In this document: one piece after another, positions 37,962-47,417 of the stretch
Layout of the letters: every line of letters begins with the position of its first letter
Numbering within the stretch: position 1 is the first letter of the stretch
Assembly: GCA_002711845.1 (NCBI GenBank)
Contig: PASF01000006.1
Span: 1-64,000, forward strand
Origin: Gammaproteobacteria bacterium
GTDB taxonomy: Bacteria; Pseudomonadota; Gammaproteobacteria; Pseudomonadales; Pseudohongiellaceae
Direction: 5' to 3'
DNA length: 64,000 nt
Made by a program: the position numbers and the translations under genes
The notes under the pieces: generated by a model
The model's input: the letters and a program-made list of their open reading frames with translations, nothing else
Told to the model about the DNA's origin: nothing
The model's database searches: none

Positions 37962-38537
37962 ATGGCAGACCAACCCACGCTGGCCACTGAACACCTGTTG
38001 TTACGCCCTTTCCAGCTCACCGATGCGCCGCGCGTGCGGGAGCTGGCAGGCAATCCGAATGTGGCCCTGATGACCAGCAATATTCCCCACCCATACGCCG
38101 AAGGGGAAGCGCAGAACTGGATCAGTAGCCATGCCAGCGACTGGCAACGCGGCACAGCAGCCATCTTTGCCGTGTGTCTGCGCAGCAACGCGGCGCTGAT
38201 CGGCGCCGTCGGCCTGATGAACGTGTATCAGGGCGACACCGAACTGGGGTATTGGGCCGAACTGGGGTATTGGGCCGAACTGGGGTATTGGATAGGCGAA
38301 CCTTACTGGGGTCAGGGGTTTGCCAGCGAGGCGGTGGACGCGGTCATCGGTTTTGGAATCACCTCGCTGGAACTGCAGCGCATCCACGCCCATCACTTGT
38401 CATGTAACCCCGCCTCTGGCAAGGTATTAAGAAACGCCGGGCTGAGCCGCGTCAAAAAAGGCACGGTCAGCGCCCGTGATGGCGTCACCCAGGAACCCGC
38501 CGAGTTCTATGAACTGGTTCTGATTGAAGGAGGCTGA
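37962..38537 (+). CDS. RimJ/RimL-type GNAT N-acetyltransferase with a duplicated strand motif
   Basis: Acetyl-CoA-dependent transferase of the GNAT group. It starts LATEHLLLRPFQLTDAPRV and ends with the acetyl-CoA pocket WGQGFASEAVDAVIGFG and NPASGKVLRNAGL. The usual single ELGYWIGEPYWGQG segment is preceded by two extra ELGYWA copies (18-bp tandem repeat), inserting 12 residues just before the cofactor loop. The reading frame is intact at 191 aa. It is followed within 3 bp by the lipoprotein gene. Confidence 0.9.
   Translation: MADQPTLATEHLLLRPFQLTDAPRVRELAGNPNVALMTSNIPHPYAEGEAQNWISSHASDWQRGTAAIFAVCLRSNAALIGAVGLMNVYQGDTELGYWAELGYWAELGYWIGEPYWGQGFASEAVDAVIGFGITSLELQRIHAHHLSCNPASGKVLRNAGLSRVKKGTVSARDGVTQEPAEFYELVLIEGG
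38241..38294 (+). repeat. 18-bp tandem triplication inside the GNAT gene
   Basis: Two exact units GAACTGGGGTATTGGGCC and a third ending GGATA encode ELGYWA, ELGYWA and ELGYWI. The identical DNA implies a recent in-frame expansion. Confidence 0.95.
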
Positions 38538-38540
38538 ATC

Positions 38541-38939
38541 ATGTTGAAGCACAAACGCCCATTGCCCCGCATCGCGTTGCTGGCGGCCACGTCGTGGCTG
38601 CTCGCCGCCTGTGCATCTTCCGGCCCCAGCACCCAGTCGGCCATCATCAATGGCATGCAGGGTGAAGAAGCCAATTCCATCTGTTTTAATCGCGACATCC
38701 GCAGCTGGCACGAATACGATGATTCAGCCATCGTGGTTGAGGTGCGCAATGATGAATATTACAAACTGGAACTGGCCGGTGGCTGCGACACCCGCAATGC
38801 CTTCATGCAGATTGCCGTGGAGTCGCGCGGTGCCGCCTGCCTGACGCCGGGTGACCGTATCACCTTTGATCAGGACCGGGGCATGAGCTGCTCGGTAACC
38901 AGCATCCATCGCTGGCACCTGGCCGACATGACCGAGTAA
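38541..38939 (+). CDS. Small lipoprotein, DUF6491-like
   Basis: It has a lipoprotein signal (LAATSWLLAAC, lipidated Cys near residue 25). The ~108-residue mature part contains SICFNRDIRSWHEYDDSAIVVEV and paired Cys residues (GGCDTRN, AACLTPGD, MSCSV). This resembles small uncharacterised gammaproteobacterial lipoproteins. It is probably co-transcribed with the GNAT gene (3-bp gap). No function can be assigned. Confidence 0.75.
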   Translation: MLKHKRPLPRIALLAATSWLLAACASSGPSTQSAIINGMQGEEANSICFNRDIRSWHEYDDSAIVVEVRNDEYYKLELAGGCDTRNAFMQIAVESRGAACLTPGDRITFDQDRGMSCSVTSIHRWHLADMTE

Positions 38940-38941
38940 GG

Positions 38942-39604
38942 TCAGCTGACGGCGCCCAGTGTCAGCACGATGGTGACCGCCGTGGCGCTGAAACCCAGCA
39001 ATGCCAGCAGACCGTCGCGGGCCACCAGCGCCACCCCGAACACCACCAGCACGGCGCCGGCCAGTGACGATGAAAACAGAATCAGTTCCATCAACGGCAA
39101 CAGACAGGCAATGACCAGACAGATCAGCGCGATCAGATAAATGCTGGGCCCGCGCACCAAGACCACCAGCCGCTGTCTGGTGATGCGGTCGATGAAGCGT
39201 GCCGGGCGCTGCAACCAGGTCAACGCGGTATCCAGTTTGTCACAGGGCACCTGCACCTTCAGCAGACGCGCCGGCAACCAGAAATGCCGGCGCCCGTACA
39301 GCATCTGCAGCGTCACCAGCAGGACGATGCCGGCGACCATACTGGGAAATGTAGGCACACCACTCAGGGGGGACACCAGCAACATACCAACCAGCATCAA
39401 CAGCGGTGCGAACGAGCGGTCACCGACCACATGGATGATACTGCCGACACTGACGTGGCAGGCATCATCGTCGCTATCGCAGTCACCGTCAGGGTGCTGA
39501 TCACATAAATCACGCAGGTGCGCGAGCAACATGTTCAGGGATATCGCATCGCGCGGCGACGAGTCCGACTCGTGGGTTTGCTCGTGGGTTTGGGTGCTCA
39601 CCAA
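38942..39604 (-). CDS. ExoD-family integral membrane protein
   Basis: Inner-membrane protein of the exopolysaccharide-synthesis ExoD family. About four to five hydrophobic segments follow a His/Asp-rich N-terminus. The conserved FAPLLMLVGMLLVSPLSGVPTFPSMVAG and WLPARLLKVQVP segments are present. The length of 220 aa is normal. It is divergent from the SDR-VKOR gene and ends 2 bp from the convergent lipoprotein gene. Confidence 0.85.
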   Translation of the reverse strand: MVSTQTHEQTHESDSSPRDAISLNMLLAHLRDLCDQHPDGDCDSDDDACHVSVGSIIHVVGDRSFAPLLMLVGMLLVSPLSGVPTFPSMVAGIVLLVTLQMLYGRRHFWLPARLLKVQVPCDKLDTALTWLQRPARFIDRITRQRLVVLVRGPSIYLIALICLVIACLLPLMELILFSSSLAGAVLVVFGVALVARDGLLALLGFSATAVTIVLTLGAVS

Positions 39605-39680
39605 TTATCAGCCTTTGAGTTCATTGCTACGGGCTTGTTATGATTGTGCAGCGTCCAGTGCGCAAACAGGAGGATACGAC

Positions 39681-42161
39681 ATCAGCAATCAAGGCAAATC
39701 CAAGCCTGTGATCGTGATCACCGGCTCCAATGGCAATATTGGAACAGCTCTGCGGAAAAAACTCAAATCCGGCTATCAGGTGGTCGGCATGGATCGCGAC
39801 GATGGCAACAACACGGACATCGTCGCCGACCTGACCTCACCCGACTCGCTGACCCTGGCGTTCCGTCAATTGCGTGACGAGCATGGTGACAGGATTGCGG
39901 CCGTGGTGCACCTGGCAGCCTACTTCGATTTCACAGGTGCCAAATCTCCCCTGTATGACCAGGTCAATGTTGAAGGCACCCGAAACCTGCTGGATGCCTT
40001 GCAGGCATTTAACGTTGAACGGTTCATCTACTCGGGCACGATGCTGGTTCACCAGGCCGTCAAACCGGGAGAACGCGTCAGCGAAACTTCACCGATCGCG
40101 CCGCAATGGGCATACCCCGAATCCAAAGCCGAGACCGAGCAGGTCATCCGCGAGCATGACGCTGGCATTCCGTATACGCTGCTGCACCTGGCCGGCCTGT
40201 ATGATGACAACACCGCCGTGCCGACGCTCGCACACCAGATTGCCCGTATTTACGAACGCGACATGAAAGCGCATCTGCATTCGGGTGACCAGGACGCCGG
40301 TCAGTCCTTTATCCATCTGGACGACATGTTGGAGCTGTTCAAGCGCTGTGTGGAGCGTCGCAACGACCTGCCGCCCGACTGCACGTTGCTGGCGGGTGAG
40401 CCGGATGTGATGAGCTACCGCGAGTTGCAGGACGAACTGGGCCGGCTGATCCACGGCGAGGACGTCTGGCGCACGCTGTCACTGCCGCAGCCGGTGGCCA
40501 AAGCTGGCGCCTGGCTGGAGGAAAAATCCGAGCCGGTGGTGCCCGATGCCATTGACCATGGCGAGAAACCCTTTATCCGGCCGTTTCTGATTGATCTGGC
40601 TTCTGATCACTATGCGCTGGACATCACCCATGCCAAGCACCTGCTGGACTGGCAACCCAAGCATTTTATCCGGGACAAACTGGACACTTTGGTCAAGAAT
40701 CTGAAGCAAGACCCGGTGGCCTGGTACCGTCAAAATGACATCCGCCCCCCCGACTGGCTGGTCAATGCCGGTGAAAAAACCGACAAACCCGAGGTCATGC
40801 GTCAGCGCCACGAAAGCGCGTACCGCCACGAGCATGCGCGCAATGTCTGGGGTTCGCTGTTCAATATTGGCCTGGGCTTCTGGCTGGTGGCGTCGATTCC
40901 GCGCCTGGCCTATGAGTCACAGGCGATGGTGATCAGTGATCTGATCTCGGGCGTGGCCATCATCATACTGGCCTCCCTGTCACTGTCCTGGCGCCTGCCC
41001 CTGGCACGCTGGGCGACCGCGGCTGTCGGGCTATGGGTGATGTCAGCGCCGCTGGTGTTCTGGGCGCCGACCACGGCCGCCTATTTGAACGGCACGCTGG
41101 TGGGTTTCCTGGTGGTGGCCCTGTCCGTGGCGCTGCGGCCGGCACCAGGCATCTCACCGCTGGCGGTGATGACCGGCCCCACCATTCCGCCGGGCTGGCA
41201 ATACTCGCCGTCCTCATGGATGCAGCGACTGCCGATTATCATACTCGCGTTTATTGGCTTCTTTATCTCTGCCTACATGGCGGCCTACCAGCTGGGGCAT
41301 GTGGAGACCATCTGGGAACCGTTCTTTACCGGCGCGATCCCCGATGACGGTAAAAACGGCACTGGCGAGATCATTACCTCGTCCATCTCCGAGGCCTGGC
41401 CGGTGCCCGATGCCGGCGCCGGCGCGATGGTGTACCTGCTGGAGATTCTGGTGGGGGTGATCGGCTCCTCGCAGCGCTGGCGCACCATGCCCTGGCTGAC
41501 CATCCTGTTCGGCATTCTGATTGTGCCGCTGGGCGCGGTGTCCATCACCTTTATCATCATTCAGCCCATTTTGCTGGATACCTGGTGCACGCTGTGCCTG
41601 ATGGCAGCCGCCGCGATGCTGCTGCAGATTCCGTTTTCGGTGGATGAGCTGGTGGCCACCTGTCAGTTCCTGCTGCGTCGCAAACGTGCCGGCCATTCCG
41701 TGCTGCGCGCGTTCATCTTCGGCGACACCGACGAGGGCAGTAAAGGCAGCCGGGACGATGCTGTCGATGACTTCCAGCGCCCACCCAAGGCTATCATCAA
41801 GGATATGTTCACTGGCGGTGTGCGTCTGTGTCTCGCGCTGCAGGCCTGCATCGTCGTGGGTGTGCTGTTGATGTTCAGCCGGGTATTGCTGGGCGTGACC
41901 GGCGGCATGGCCGACGCGCATCACCTGATTGGCGCGCTGGTCATCACCGTGTCCGTGACGGCGCTGGCTGAGGTCGCGCGGCCGCTGCGCTTCCTGAACC
42001 TGTTTCTGGCATTGGGGCTGATGATCTGTGGACTGGTGCTGGAAGGTAGCCTGCTGGTTACCGGCGTCACGCTGCTGGCTGCGGCGCTGATCATGGCCGC
42101 CAGTATCCCGCGCGGCCCGGTTAATGGTGCCTATGGCAACTGGTCACGTTTGATTGTCTGA
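39681..42161 (+). CDS. SDR-SPW-VKOR fusion protein
   Basis: Three parts. (1) NAD(P)-binding epimerase/dehydratase of the SDR type: VIVITGSNGNIGTAL and active-site YPESKAE. (2) A membrane SPW-type repeat (EHARNVWGSLFNIGLGFW...). (3) A C-terminal VKOR-like domain with WEPFF, PVPDAGAGAMVYLLE, RWRTMPW and the redox CxxC of DTWCTLCLM. No paired loop cysteines are visible, so classical VKOR chemistry is uncertain. Start: the frame is open from 39531, overlapping exoD, but AGGAGG at 39668-39673 sits 7 bp before an ATC (39681); the next usual start is GTG at 39708. The protein is therefore about 817-826 aa. The stop overlaps the convergent DUF3817 gene by 31 bp. Confidence 0.85.
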   Translation: MSNQGKSKPVIVITGSNGNIGTALRKKLKSGYQVVGMDRDDGNNTDIVADLTSPDSLTLAFRQLRDEHGDRIAAVVHLAAYFDFTGAKSPLYDQVNVEGTRNLLDALQAFNVERFIYSGTMLVHQAVKPGERVSETSPIAPQWAYPESKAETEQVIREHDAGIPYTLLHLAGLYDDNTAVPTLAHQIARIYERDMKAHLHSGDQDAGQSFIHLDDMLELFKRCVERRNDLPPDCTLLAGEPDVMSYRELQDELGRLIHGEDVWRTLSLPQPVAKAGAWLEEKSEPVVPDAIDHGEKPFIRPFLIDLASDHYALDITHAKHLLDWQPKHFIRDKLDTLVKNLKQDPVAWYRQNDIRPPDWLVNAGEKTDKPEVMRQRHESAYRHEHARNVWGSLFNIGLGFWLVASIPRLAYESQAMVISDLISGVAIIILASLSLSWRLPLARWATAAVGLWVMSAPLVFWAPTTAAYLNGTLVGFLVVALSVALRPAPGISPLAVMTGPTIPPGWQYSPSSWMQRLPIIILAFIGFFISAYMAAYQLGHVETIWEPFFTGAIPDDGKNGTGEIITSSISEAWPVPDAGAGAMVYLLEILVGVIGSSQRWRTMPWLTILFGILIVPLGAVSITFIIIQPILLDTWCTLCLMAAAAMLLQIPFSVDELVATCQFLLRRKRAGHSVLRAFIFGDTDEGSKGSRDDAVDDFQRPPKAIIKDMFTGGVRLCLALQACIVVGVLLMFSRVLLGVTGGMADAHHLIGALVITVSVTALAEVARPLRFLNLFLALGLMICGLVLEGSLLVTGVTLLAAALIMAASIPRGPVNGAYGNWSRLIV

Positions 42162-42508
42162 GCGGGCGTCAACAACCCCAGCCGCCTGAACCAGATCTCC
42201 AGCGGCAACGTCACCAGCGGCGGTATGGCGGCCAGTATGGCCAGTGCGCTCGCCCACAGGGGCCAGCGCAGGCGCCCGGCGGCAATGACCGTGACCACGA
42301 CATAAAACACGAAAGCGGCGCCGTGCAGACGGCCAAACAGCCACACGCCCAGATCGGTGGTCTCAGTGACATACTTGAGGAACATGCCCAGCAGCAGGCC
42401 GGCCCAGGTCAATGCTTCAATCAGGGCAGCGATGGCGAACAGGCGGGCCGTGGCAGGCAGCGGTGGTGGTGGTGTCAGCTGGGGGAATGGCTGTTTACTG
42501 AAAGGCAA
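42131..42508 (-). CDS. DUF3817 membrane protein
   Basis: Small integral membrane protein with three to four helices and the family pattern LFAIAALIEALTWAGLLLGM, FGRLHGAAFVFYVV and PLEIWFRRLG. At 125 aa it is normal. A Pro-rich N-terminus is unremarkable. Function unknown. Its 3' end overlaps the VKOR fusion gene by 31 bp in the convergent direction. Confidence 0.85.
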   Translation of the reverse strand: MPFSKQPFPQLTPPPPLPATARLFAIAALIEALTWAGLLLGMFLKYVTETTDLGVWLFGRLHGAAFVFYVVVTVIAAGRLRWPLWASALAILAAIPPLVTLPLEIWFRRLGLLTPAQTIKRDQLP

Positions 42509-42532
42509 GACTGAGCTCTCCGTGGTGGCGGC

Positions 42533-42936
42533 TTATTTTTCGGGATCGTTTTCCTTGGGCCTGTTGCGCATCGCACGGATGCGTCTGACCAGATCTGACA
42601 CACTGTGCAGACTGTCGCTCTCGCGCGCCAGATGAATGCCCAGCAGGTAGCCAGCATAGGCAATTCCCACCCAGATGACAACGGATGCCCCGCCGCTGCC
42701 AGGCCAATAGCCGAACCACATCACTGCGGTAATGATATTGCCAAATTGCGCCACGATCAGATTGACGAACATCGCAATGATGCCATTGGCCAGCAACGCA
42801 GACAGATCAAAATTGGCTATGAAGCCAATCAGCTCGCCGGCTTCGATGACCAGCAGCGTCCATAACACCGCCAGCCCAGCACTGACATGGGGATGCCGAG
42901 TTTGATGATGGCCTCCAGCCAGCCCAAGGGTGTCAT
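42533..42936 (-). pseudogene. Membrane protein gene with a single-base frameshift
   Basis: The ATG at 42936 overlaps the S9 peptidase stop (ATGA) and reads MTPLGWLEAIIKLGIPMSVLGW, then loses frame near 42871. The other frame continues as AVLWTLLVIEAGELIGFIANFD to a stop at 42533. Adding one G in the GG tract at 42870/42871 joins the two into a smooth 134-aa protein with three membrane helices and a charged tail. It is either a real frameshift or a sequencing error. The family is not recognised. Confidence 0.75.
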
Positions 42937-45386
42937 TCCTGGTCTGGTCGGAAGCCTTCCAGACCACGGACATACTGATTGATCCACTCGGTCTGTTCCC
43001 ACAACATGTGGAGCACCGACTCCCGTGCCCGGTAGCCGTGGCTTTCCTCCGGCAGCATGACCAGCCTTGCCGTACCACCCAGTCCGCTGACCGCCGCATA
43101 CATGCGTTCGCTCTGCATCGGGAAGGTACCGGAGTTGTTGTCTTCAGCGCCGTGGATAAACAGTATGGGGTCCCGGATGCTGTCTGCATTCATGAACGGC
43201 GACATGCTGTAGTACAGATCAGAGGCTTCCCAGAAGCTGCGTGGTTCGGCCTGAAACCCGAAAGGTGTCAGGGTACGATTATAAGCACCGCTGCGCGCGA
43301 TACCGGCGCGAAACAGATCCGAGTGTGCCAACAGGTTGGCCGTCATGAAGGCACCATAACTGTGCCCACCTATGGCAACCCGTTCCGGGTCACCCACACC
43401 GCGAGCAGCCAGCTCGTCAATGACTGCCTCGGCGCTCAACACCAGTTGTTCCACAAAGGTGTCGTTCGGTTCTTCATCCCCTTCACCCACCACTGGCATG
43501 GTGGCGTTCTCCACCACTGCAAAACCCTGGGTCAGGGCAAAATGCGGACCCCAGTAACTCATGGCGGCAAAACGGTAGGGGGAGTCAGCAACCTGGCCTG
43601 CCGCCTCGGCACTTCTGAACTCCCGGGGATATGCCCACACCAGCACGGGCAATGGGCCATCGTTGTCAGGTTCATACCCGGGCGGCAGGTACAGGGTAGC
43701 GGAAAGCTGCACACCGTCGGCGCGCTGGTATTGAATGAATTCCTTGTGCACGTTGCGCAGTTGCGGGGTCGGGTGCTCGAAATATGTCAACTGTTGTAGC
43801 TGGCCATTCTGCAGGTCTCGCCGGAAATAATTGGGCTGTGTGTCCACCGCTTCCCGACTTGTCAGCAGATCTGTGCCGTCATCGCTCAGCAGTGCGTAAA
43901 CGCGTTCATAATACGGCGCTTGTGACCGCCATAATTCGTTGGTCGCCCCTGTGTTCATGTTGAAGCGCGACAGGAAGGGCCGGTTGCCTTCTGGCGTCGC
44001 ACCAACACCACGCATCAGCAGCACATCGCCGTCTTCCTGTGTGTTCAGCACCCAGGTGCCAAACGCCGAGCGGCGCATAACCGGTGAGCCGGGATCGTTG
44101 TAACGGTCTTCGGTGGACAGGTCGAACACGATGTCCAGCGCGTCCGCAGGATCATCCGGGTTGAACTTCCAGGTTCTGCTGTGGCGGGTGTCGCGCCAGA
44201 ACTCACTGACCAGGGCATAACCGTCTTCACTCCACTGCAGGCCGGAGTAGCGATACTCCAGGTCCAGGTGTGTCATCGGCTCTGCGGTGAACGGCGCAGG
44301 CAGCGAGAAAATCCGGTCACGCATGGGCACGTCAATCGCAGGGTCACCGCCGTCCAGCGCCTCTACCCAGAACAGGGTGGCCGGTGCGTCATTGCGCCAG
44401 GTCAATGAACGCGGCCCTTCGGTGGTGGCAGAAAAAGCGATCGGTACCTGATCTGCCAGTGGCAGGTTGGCAAGGGTACGCACCGCGTTACCTGCTGTGT
44501 CCCAGACCTGTATCAGCTCGGGAAACCGGAAACCCGGCACACTGTAGGAATACGGGCGCTGGGTCAGGCTGATCAGCAGATAGTTGCCGTCGGGTGACAG
44601 ACTGATGGTGCGGAACACGGCGGGCTCTCCCACGGGGCGCTCCGAGCCGTCCAGCGTTATGTCCATCAGCTGGGCGGAGAAGTAGTAGTCAAACAGCGCT
44701 TCATCATGGCTGTCCGACAACAGATCCTGATAGGTGCGCGCCGGTGTCGCCGCACCGATGTTCTGCTGGATAGTGGGTCCGGTGGGCACGGATACGCGCG
44801 CGGGTGCATCGCCACGACCGGCAGGCACCACTTTTACCAGGAGCGACTGACTGTCCCGCGCCCAGATGTAGGCATCACTGTAGTAGGTGTCATTGACCCG
44901 GTGATCACTGAGCCTGCGCGCTGCGGCAGCGCCGGCATCAACCACCCAGAGCGCCAGCGCGTCATCGGTGTTCAACAGAAACGCAACGTGCTGACTGTCC
45001 GCAGACCAGTTGACGTTGGTGATTCGCGCGTCGGCCGGCAACCCGCTTACCGGCCTGTCATTGCCCGTGGCCAGGTCTCGCAGGGTCAGTCCGGAAATGG
45101 TGCCCGGTCGGCTCGGGCCATTGGTATCCGGGTTGATGCGCATGCCGGCCAGGCGCAGCTCCGGCTGAGCAAGTTCAGCAATGGACGGCAGTGCGGGCAG
45201 ATCCATGATCAACAATGTTTGTCGGTCCGGTGACAGACCCACTGACGGCGTGCGTGCCCCGTCCACCAGGGCTACCAGCTCCGGACCGGGTACCTGATAG
45301 CTGTCCTGCGCAAAAAGCTGTGATGGGAGCTGGAGACCCGTACAGAGTAAAACGAGCGTGAAGTAACGTGCGATTGCCTTCGTCAT
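42933..45386 (-). CDS. S9 family (prolyl oligopeptidase-like) secreted peptidase
   Basis: Serine peptidase with a signal peptide (FTLVLLCTGLQLPSQLFA, then QDSYQVPG), probably periplasmic. The N-terminal ~550 residues form a beta-propeller-like region with TolB/DPP-type repeats. The C-terminal alpha/beta-hydrolase has the nucleophile GGHSYGAFMTANLLA, the Asp in FIHGAEDNN and the His in PEESHGYRARE. The ordering resembles the glutamyl-endopeptidase branch (S9D). ATG at 45386 is preferred over a GTG three codons earlier, giving 817 aa. It is coupled by ATGA to a small membrane protein gene. Confidence 0.92.
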   Translation of the reverse strand: MTKAIARYFTLVLLCTGLQLPSQLFAQDSYQVPGPELVALVDGARTPSVGLSPDRQTLLIMDLPALPSIAELAQPELRLAGMRINPDTNGPSRPGTISGLTLRDLATGNDRPVSGLPADARITNVNWSADSQHVAFLLNTDDALALWVVDAGAAAARRLSDHRVNDTYYSDAYIWARDSQSLLVKVVPAGRGDAPARVSVPTGPTIQQNIGAATPARTYQDLLSDSHDEALFDYYFSAQLMDITLDGSERPVGEPAVFRTISLSPDGNYLLISLTQRPYSYSVPGFRFPELIQVWDTAGNAVRTLANLPLADQVPIAFSATTEGPRSLTWRNDAPATLFWVEALDGGDPAIDVPMRDRIFSLPAPFTAEPMTHLDLEYRYSGLQWSEDGYALVSEFWRDTRHSRTWKFNPDDPADALDIVFDLSTEDRYNDPGSPVMRRSAFGTWVLNTQEDGDVLLMRGVGATPEGNRPFLSRFNMNTGATNELWRSQAPYYERVYALLSDDGTDLLTSREAVDTQPNYFRRDLQNGQLQQLTYFEHPTPQLRNVHKEFIQYQRADGVQLSATLYLPPGYEPDNDGPLPVLVWAYPREFRSAEAAGQVADSPYRFAAMSYWGPHFALTQGFAVVENATMPVVGEGDEEPNDTFVEQLVLSAEAVIDELAARGVGDPERVAIGGHSYGAFMTANLLAHSDLFRAGIARSGAYNRTLTPFGFQAEPRSFWEASDLYYSMSPFMNADSIRDPILFIHGAEDNNSGTFPMQSERMYAAVSGLGGTARLVMLPEESHGYRARESVLHMLWEQTEWINQYVRGLEGFRPDQE

Positions 45387-45485
45387 CTTTGTCACCGCCT
45401 GTTCAATGCCAAGTGTTGTGGGAAAAGCATACCAGATCTTCCGGTGCTTGTATGGTCAGGGCAATCGGCTGCGCTTGCCAATAGG

Positions 45486-47186
45486 TCAGCGCGCGCGACT
45501 TGCGATGCGACGATAGTCGCGGTACACGGGTGTCCAAAAATTGCGCTCGATGGCGAACAGCAGCTCTTCGTCGGTCATTTCACGCGCCAGCATTTGCTCC
45601 TGCGCCTTCTTCGCGACCTGGAATGCAATCCGTCGGCTTATATTGGACAGCGATGTCAACGGCGGTAATATTGCACCGGGCTGTTCTTCCTGCTCACTGG
45701 CGATCTCGGCCAACGTCGTACTGGCCACCATCAACATTTCATCACTGACCCGTCGCGCACTGCAGGCAATGACGCCGAGCCCGATGCCCGGGAACACATA
45801 ACTGTTGTTGCACTGCGAAATGGCGTAGGTGTTCCCCTCATAGACGACCGGTTCAAAGGGGCTTCCGGTGGCGACCAACGCCTCACCATCGGTCCATTGA
45901 ATGACATCGGCAGGATTGACTTCCACATGTAACGAGGGATTGCTCAGAGGGAAGATTATGGGTTGCGGACAATGGGCATGCATCAGGCGAATCAAGGTTT
46001 CGATAAACAGACCCGCTTTGCCTGACACACCGATCAGTATGCCCGGCTTTACGTTTGCCACCACATCCAGAAGGCCTGGATAGTCACTGTTTTCATCTCG
46101 CTGCCAGTTTGCAATCTCGGCGTGTGGATGAACCAGGCGCGCCTGAAAATCCAGCAGGTTTGCCATGCCGGCCGTCAGCAGGCCATCGCGATCGACCATA
46201 TAGATTCGTTCTCGCGCTTCCTGATCGCTCAGCCCTTCGTTGATCATGGCGCTGATGATGAGTTCGGCGATGCCGCAGCCGGCCGACCCTGAACCCACAA
46301 ACACAATGCGCTGTTCTCTGAGTGCCTGGCCCTTTTTACGACAGGCAGACAGCAGCGAACCCAGCGTGACAGCAGCAGTTCCCTGAATATCGTCATTAAA
46401 GCAACACACCCGGTCGCGGTGGCGCTGCAGCAGGGGCATGGCATTGGGCTGTGCAAAGTCCTCGAACTGAATCAGCACACCCGGCCACCGTTCCTGCGCG
46501 GCGTCGATGAACTGGTCAACAAAGGCATTGTATTCATCCCCCGTGATACGGGGACGGCGGATGCCCATGTACATCGGGTCATCCAGCAGTGCCTGATTGT
46601 TGGTGCCGACATCCAGCGCCACGGGCAATGTGTAGGCCGGGCTGATGCCACCGCAGGCCGTGTAAATTGCCAGCTTGCCAATCGCTATGCCCATGCCGCC
46701 GATACCCTGGTCACCAAGTCCCAGCACCCGCTCACCGTCTGTCACCACAATCACTTTGACCTTGTCCTTGGTCACGCTGTGCATGATGTCGGTCATGCAG
46801 TCGCGCTCCTCGTAAGAGACAAAGATGCCGCGCGCACTGCGGTAGATGTCGGAGAAATGTTCGCAGGCCTCCCCTACCGTCGGGGTATAGATGATGGGCA
46901 ACATCTCAACCAGATGTTCGCTGATCAGGCGATAAAACAGTGTTTCGTTGGTGTCCTGTACGGCGCGCAGATAAATGTGCCGATTGATCGGTTCCACGAA
47001 GCTGCGGTACTGCTTATAGGCCCGACTCACCTGCCCTTCTATGGTCTCGTAGCGAGGCGGCAACAATCCGATGAGATTGAACAGGAGGCGTTCCTGTTTT
47101 GAGAAGGCCGCACCCTTGTTCAGCAGTGGCGTTTCGAGCAGCGCGGGGCCGGCATAGGATATGTAGATGGGCTTGTTACGATTCAT
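45486..47186 (-). CDS. maeA: NAD-dependent malic enzyme
   Basis: Oxidatively decarboxylates malate to pyruvate, linking the TCA cycle to gluconeogenesis or acetyl-CoA. It has [38 protein letters not shown] (the catalytic-site signature), [42 protein letters not shown] for NAD and [16 protein letters not shown]. The 566-aa length agrees with E. coli MaeA. It is the last core gene before the integron cassette and tRNA-Leu element. Confidence 0.96.
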   Translation of the reverse strand: MNRNKPIYISYAGPALLETPLLNKGAAFSKQERLLFNLIGLLPPRYETIEGQVSRAYKQYRSFVEPINRHIYLRAVQDTNETLFYRLISEHLVEMLPIIYTPTVGEACEHFSDIYRSARGIFVSYEERDCMTDIMHSVTKDKVKVIVVTDGERVLGLGDQGIGGMGIAIGKLAIYTACGGISPAYTLPVALDVGTNNQALLDDPMYMGIRRPRITGDEYNAFVDQFIDAAQERWPGVLIQFEDFAQPNAMPLLQRHRDRVCCFNDDIQGTAAVTLGSLLSACRKKGQALREQRIVFVGSGSAGCGIAELIISAMINEGLSDQEARERIYMVDRDGLLTAGMANLLDFQARLVHPHAEIANWQRDENSDYPGLLDVVANVKPGILIGVSGKAGLFIETLIRLMHAHCPQPIIFPLSNPSLHVEVNPADVIQWTDGEALVATGSPFEPVVYEGNTYAISQCNNSYVFPGIGLGVIACSARRVSDEMLMVASTTLAEIASEQEEQPGAILPPLTSLSNISRRIAFQVAKKAQEQMLAREMTDEELLFAIERNFWTPVYRDYRRIASRAR

Positions 47187-47302
47187 GGTGCTCCCGCTCT
47201 GCTTGATTCATTTGCTTCTTTTGTCTCCATGCTCCGCTGGCGTTCAAGTGCGAGCACTGCCAATTGCTCTGTGTCCTGATAAGGTCGTATGATCACATGC
47301 CT

Positions 47303-47417
47303 GTTAACGCTCGCCTAAGCTGCGCCGAAGCCGTAACGGTTTTGTGTTAATGTCTGAGCGCCGCGAGTAACACAAAGCCGCGTAGGGTTTGGCGTCAGTC
47401 TGGAAGCGCTTGTTACG
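47303..47417 (-). repeat. attC recombination site (VCR-like)
   Basis: On the minus strand it begins ACGTAACAAGCGC (R''/L'' side) and ends CTTAGGCGAGCGTTAAC (L'/R' side), with partly complementary ends. Internally TTTGTGTTA and TAACACAAA pair perfectly around an 18-nt loop. The ~115-bp length and terminal wording resemble Vibrio cholerae repeats. The stop codon of the GNAT gene lies within its R'' box, as is common in cassettes. Confidence 0.8.

Noticed and set aside
43000-43900. Plus-strand ORF opposite the S9 peptidase (42930-43799)
   Set aside because: It lies antisense to a complete peptidase catalytic domain with intact motifs; composition is typical of a shadow frame.
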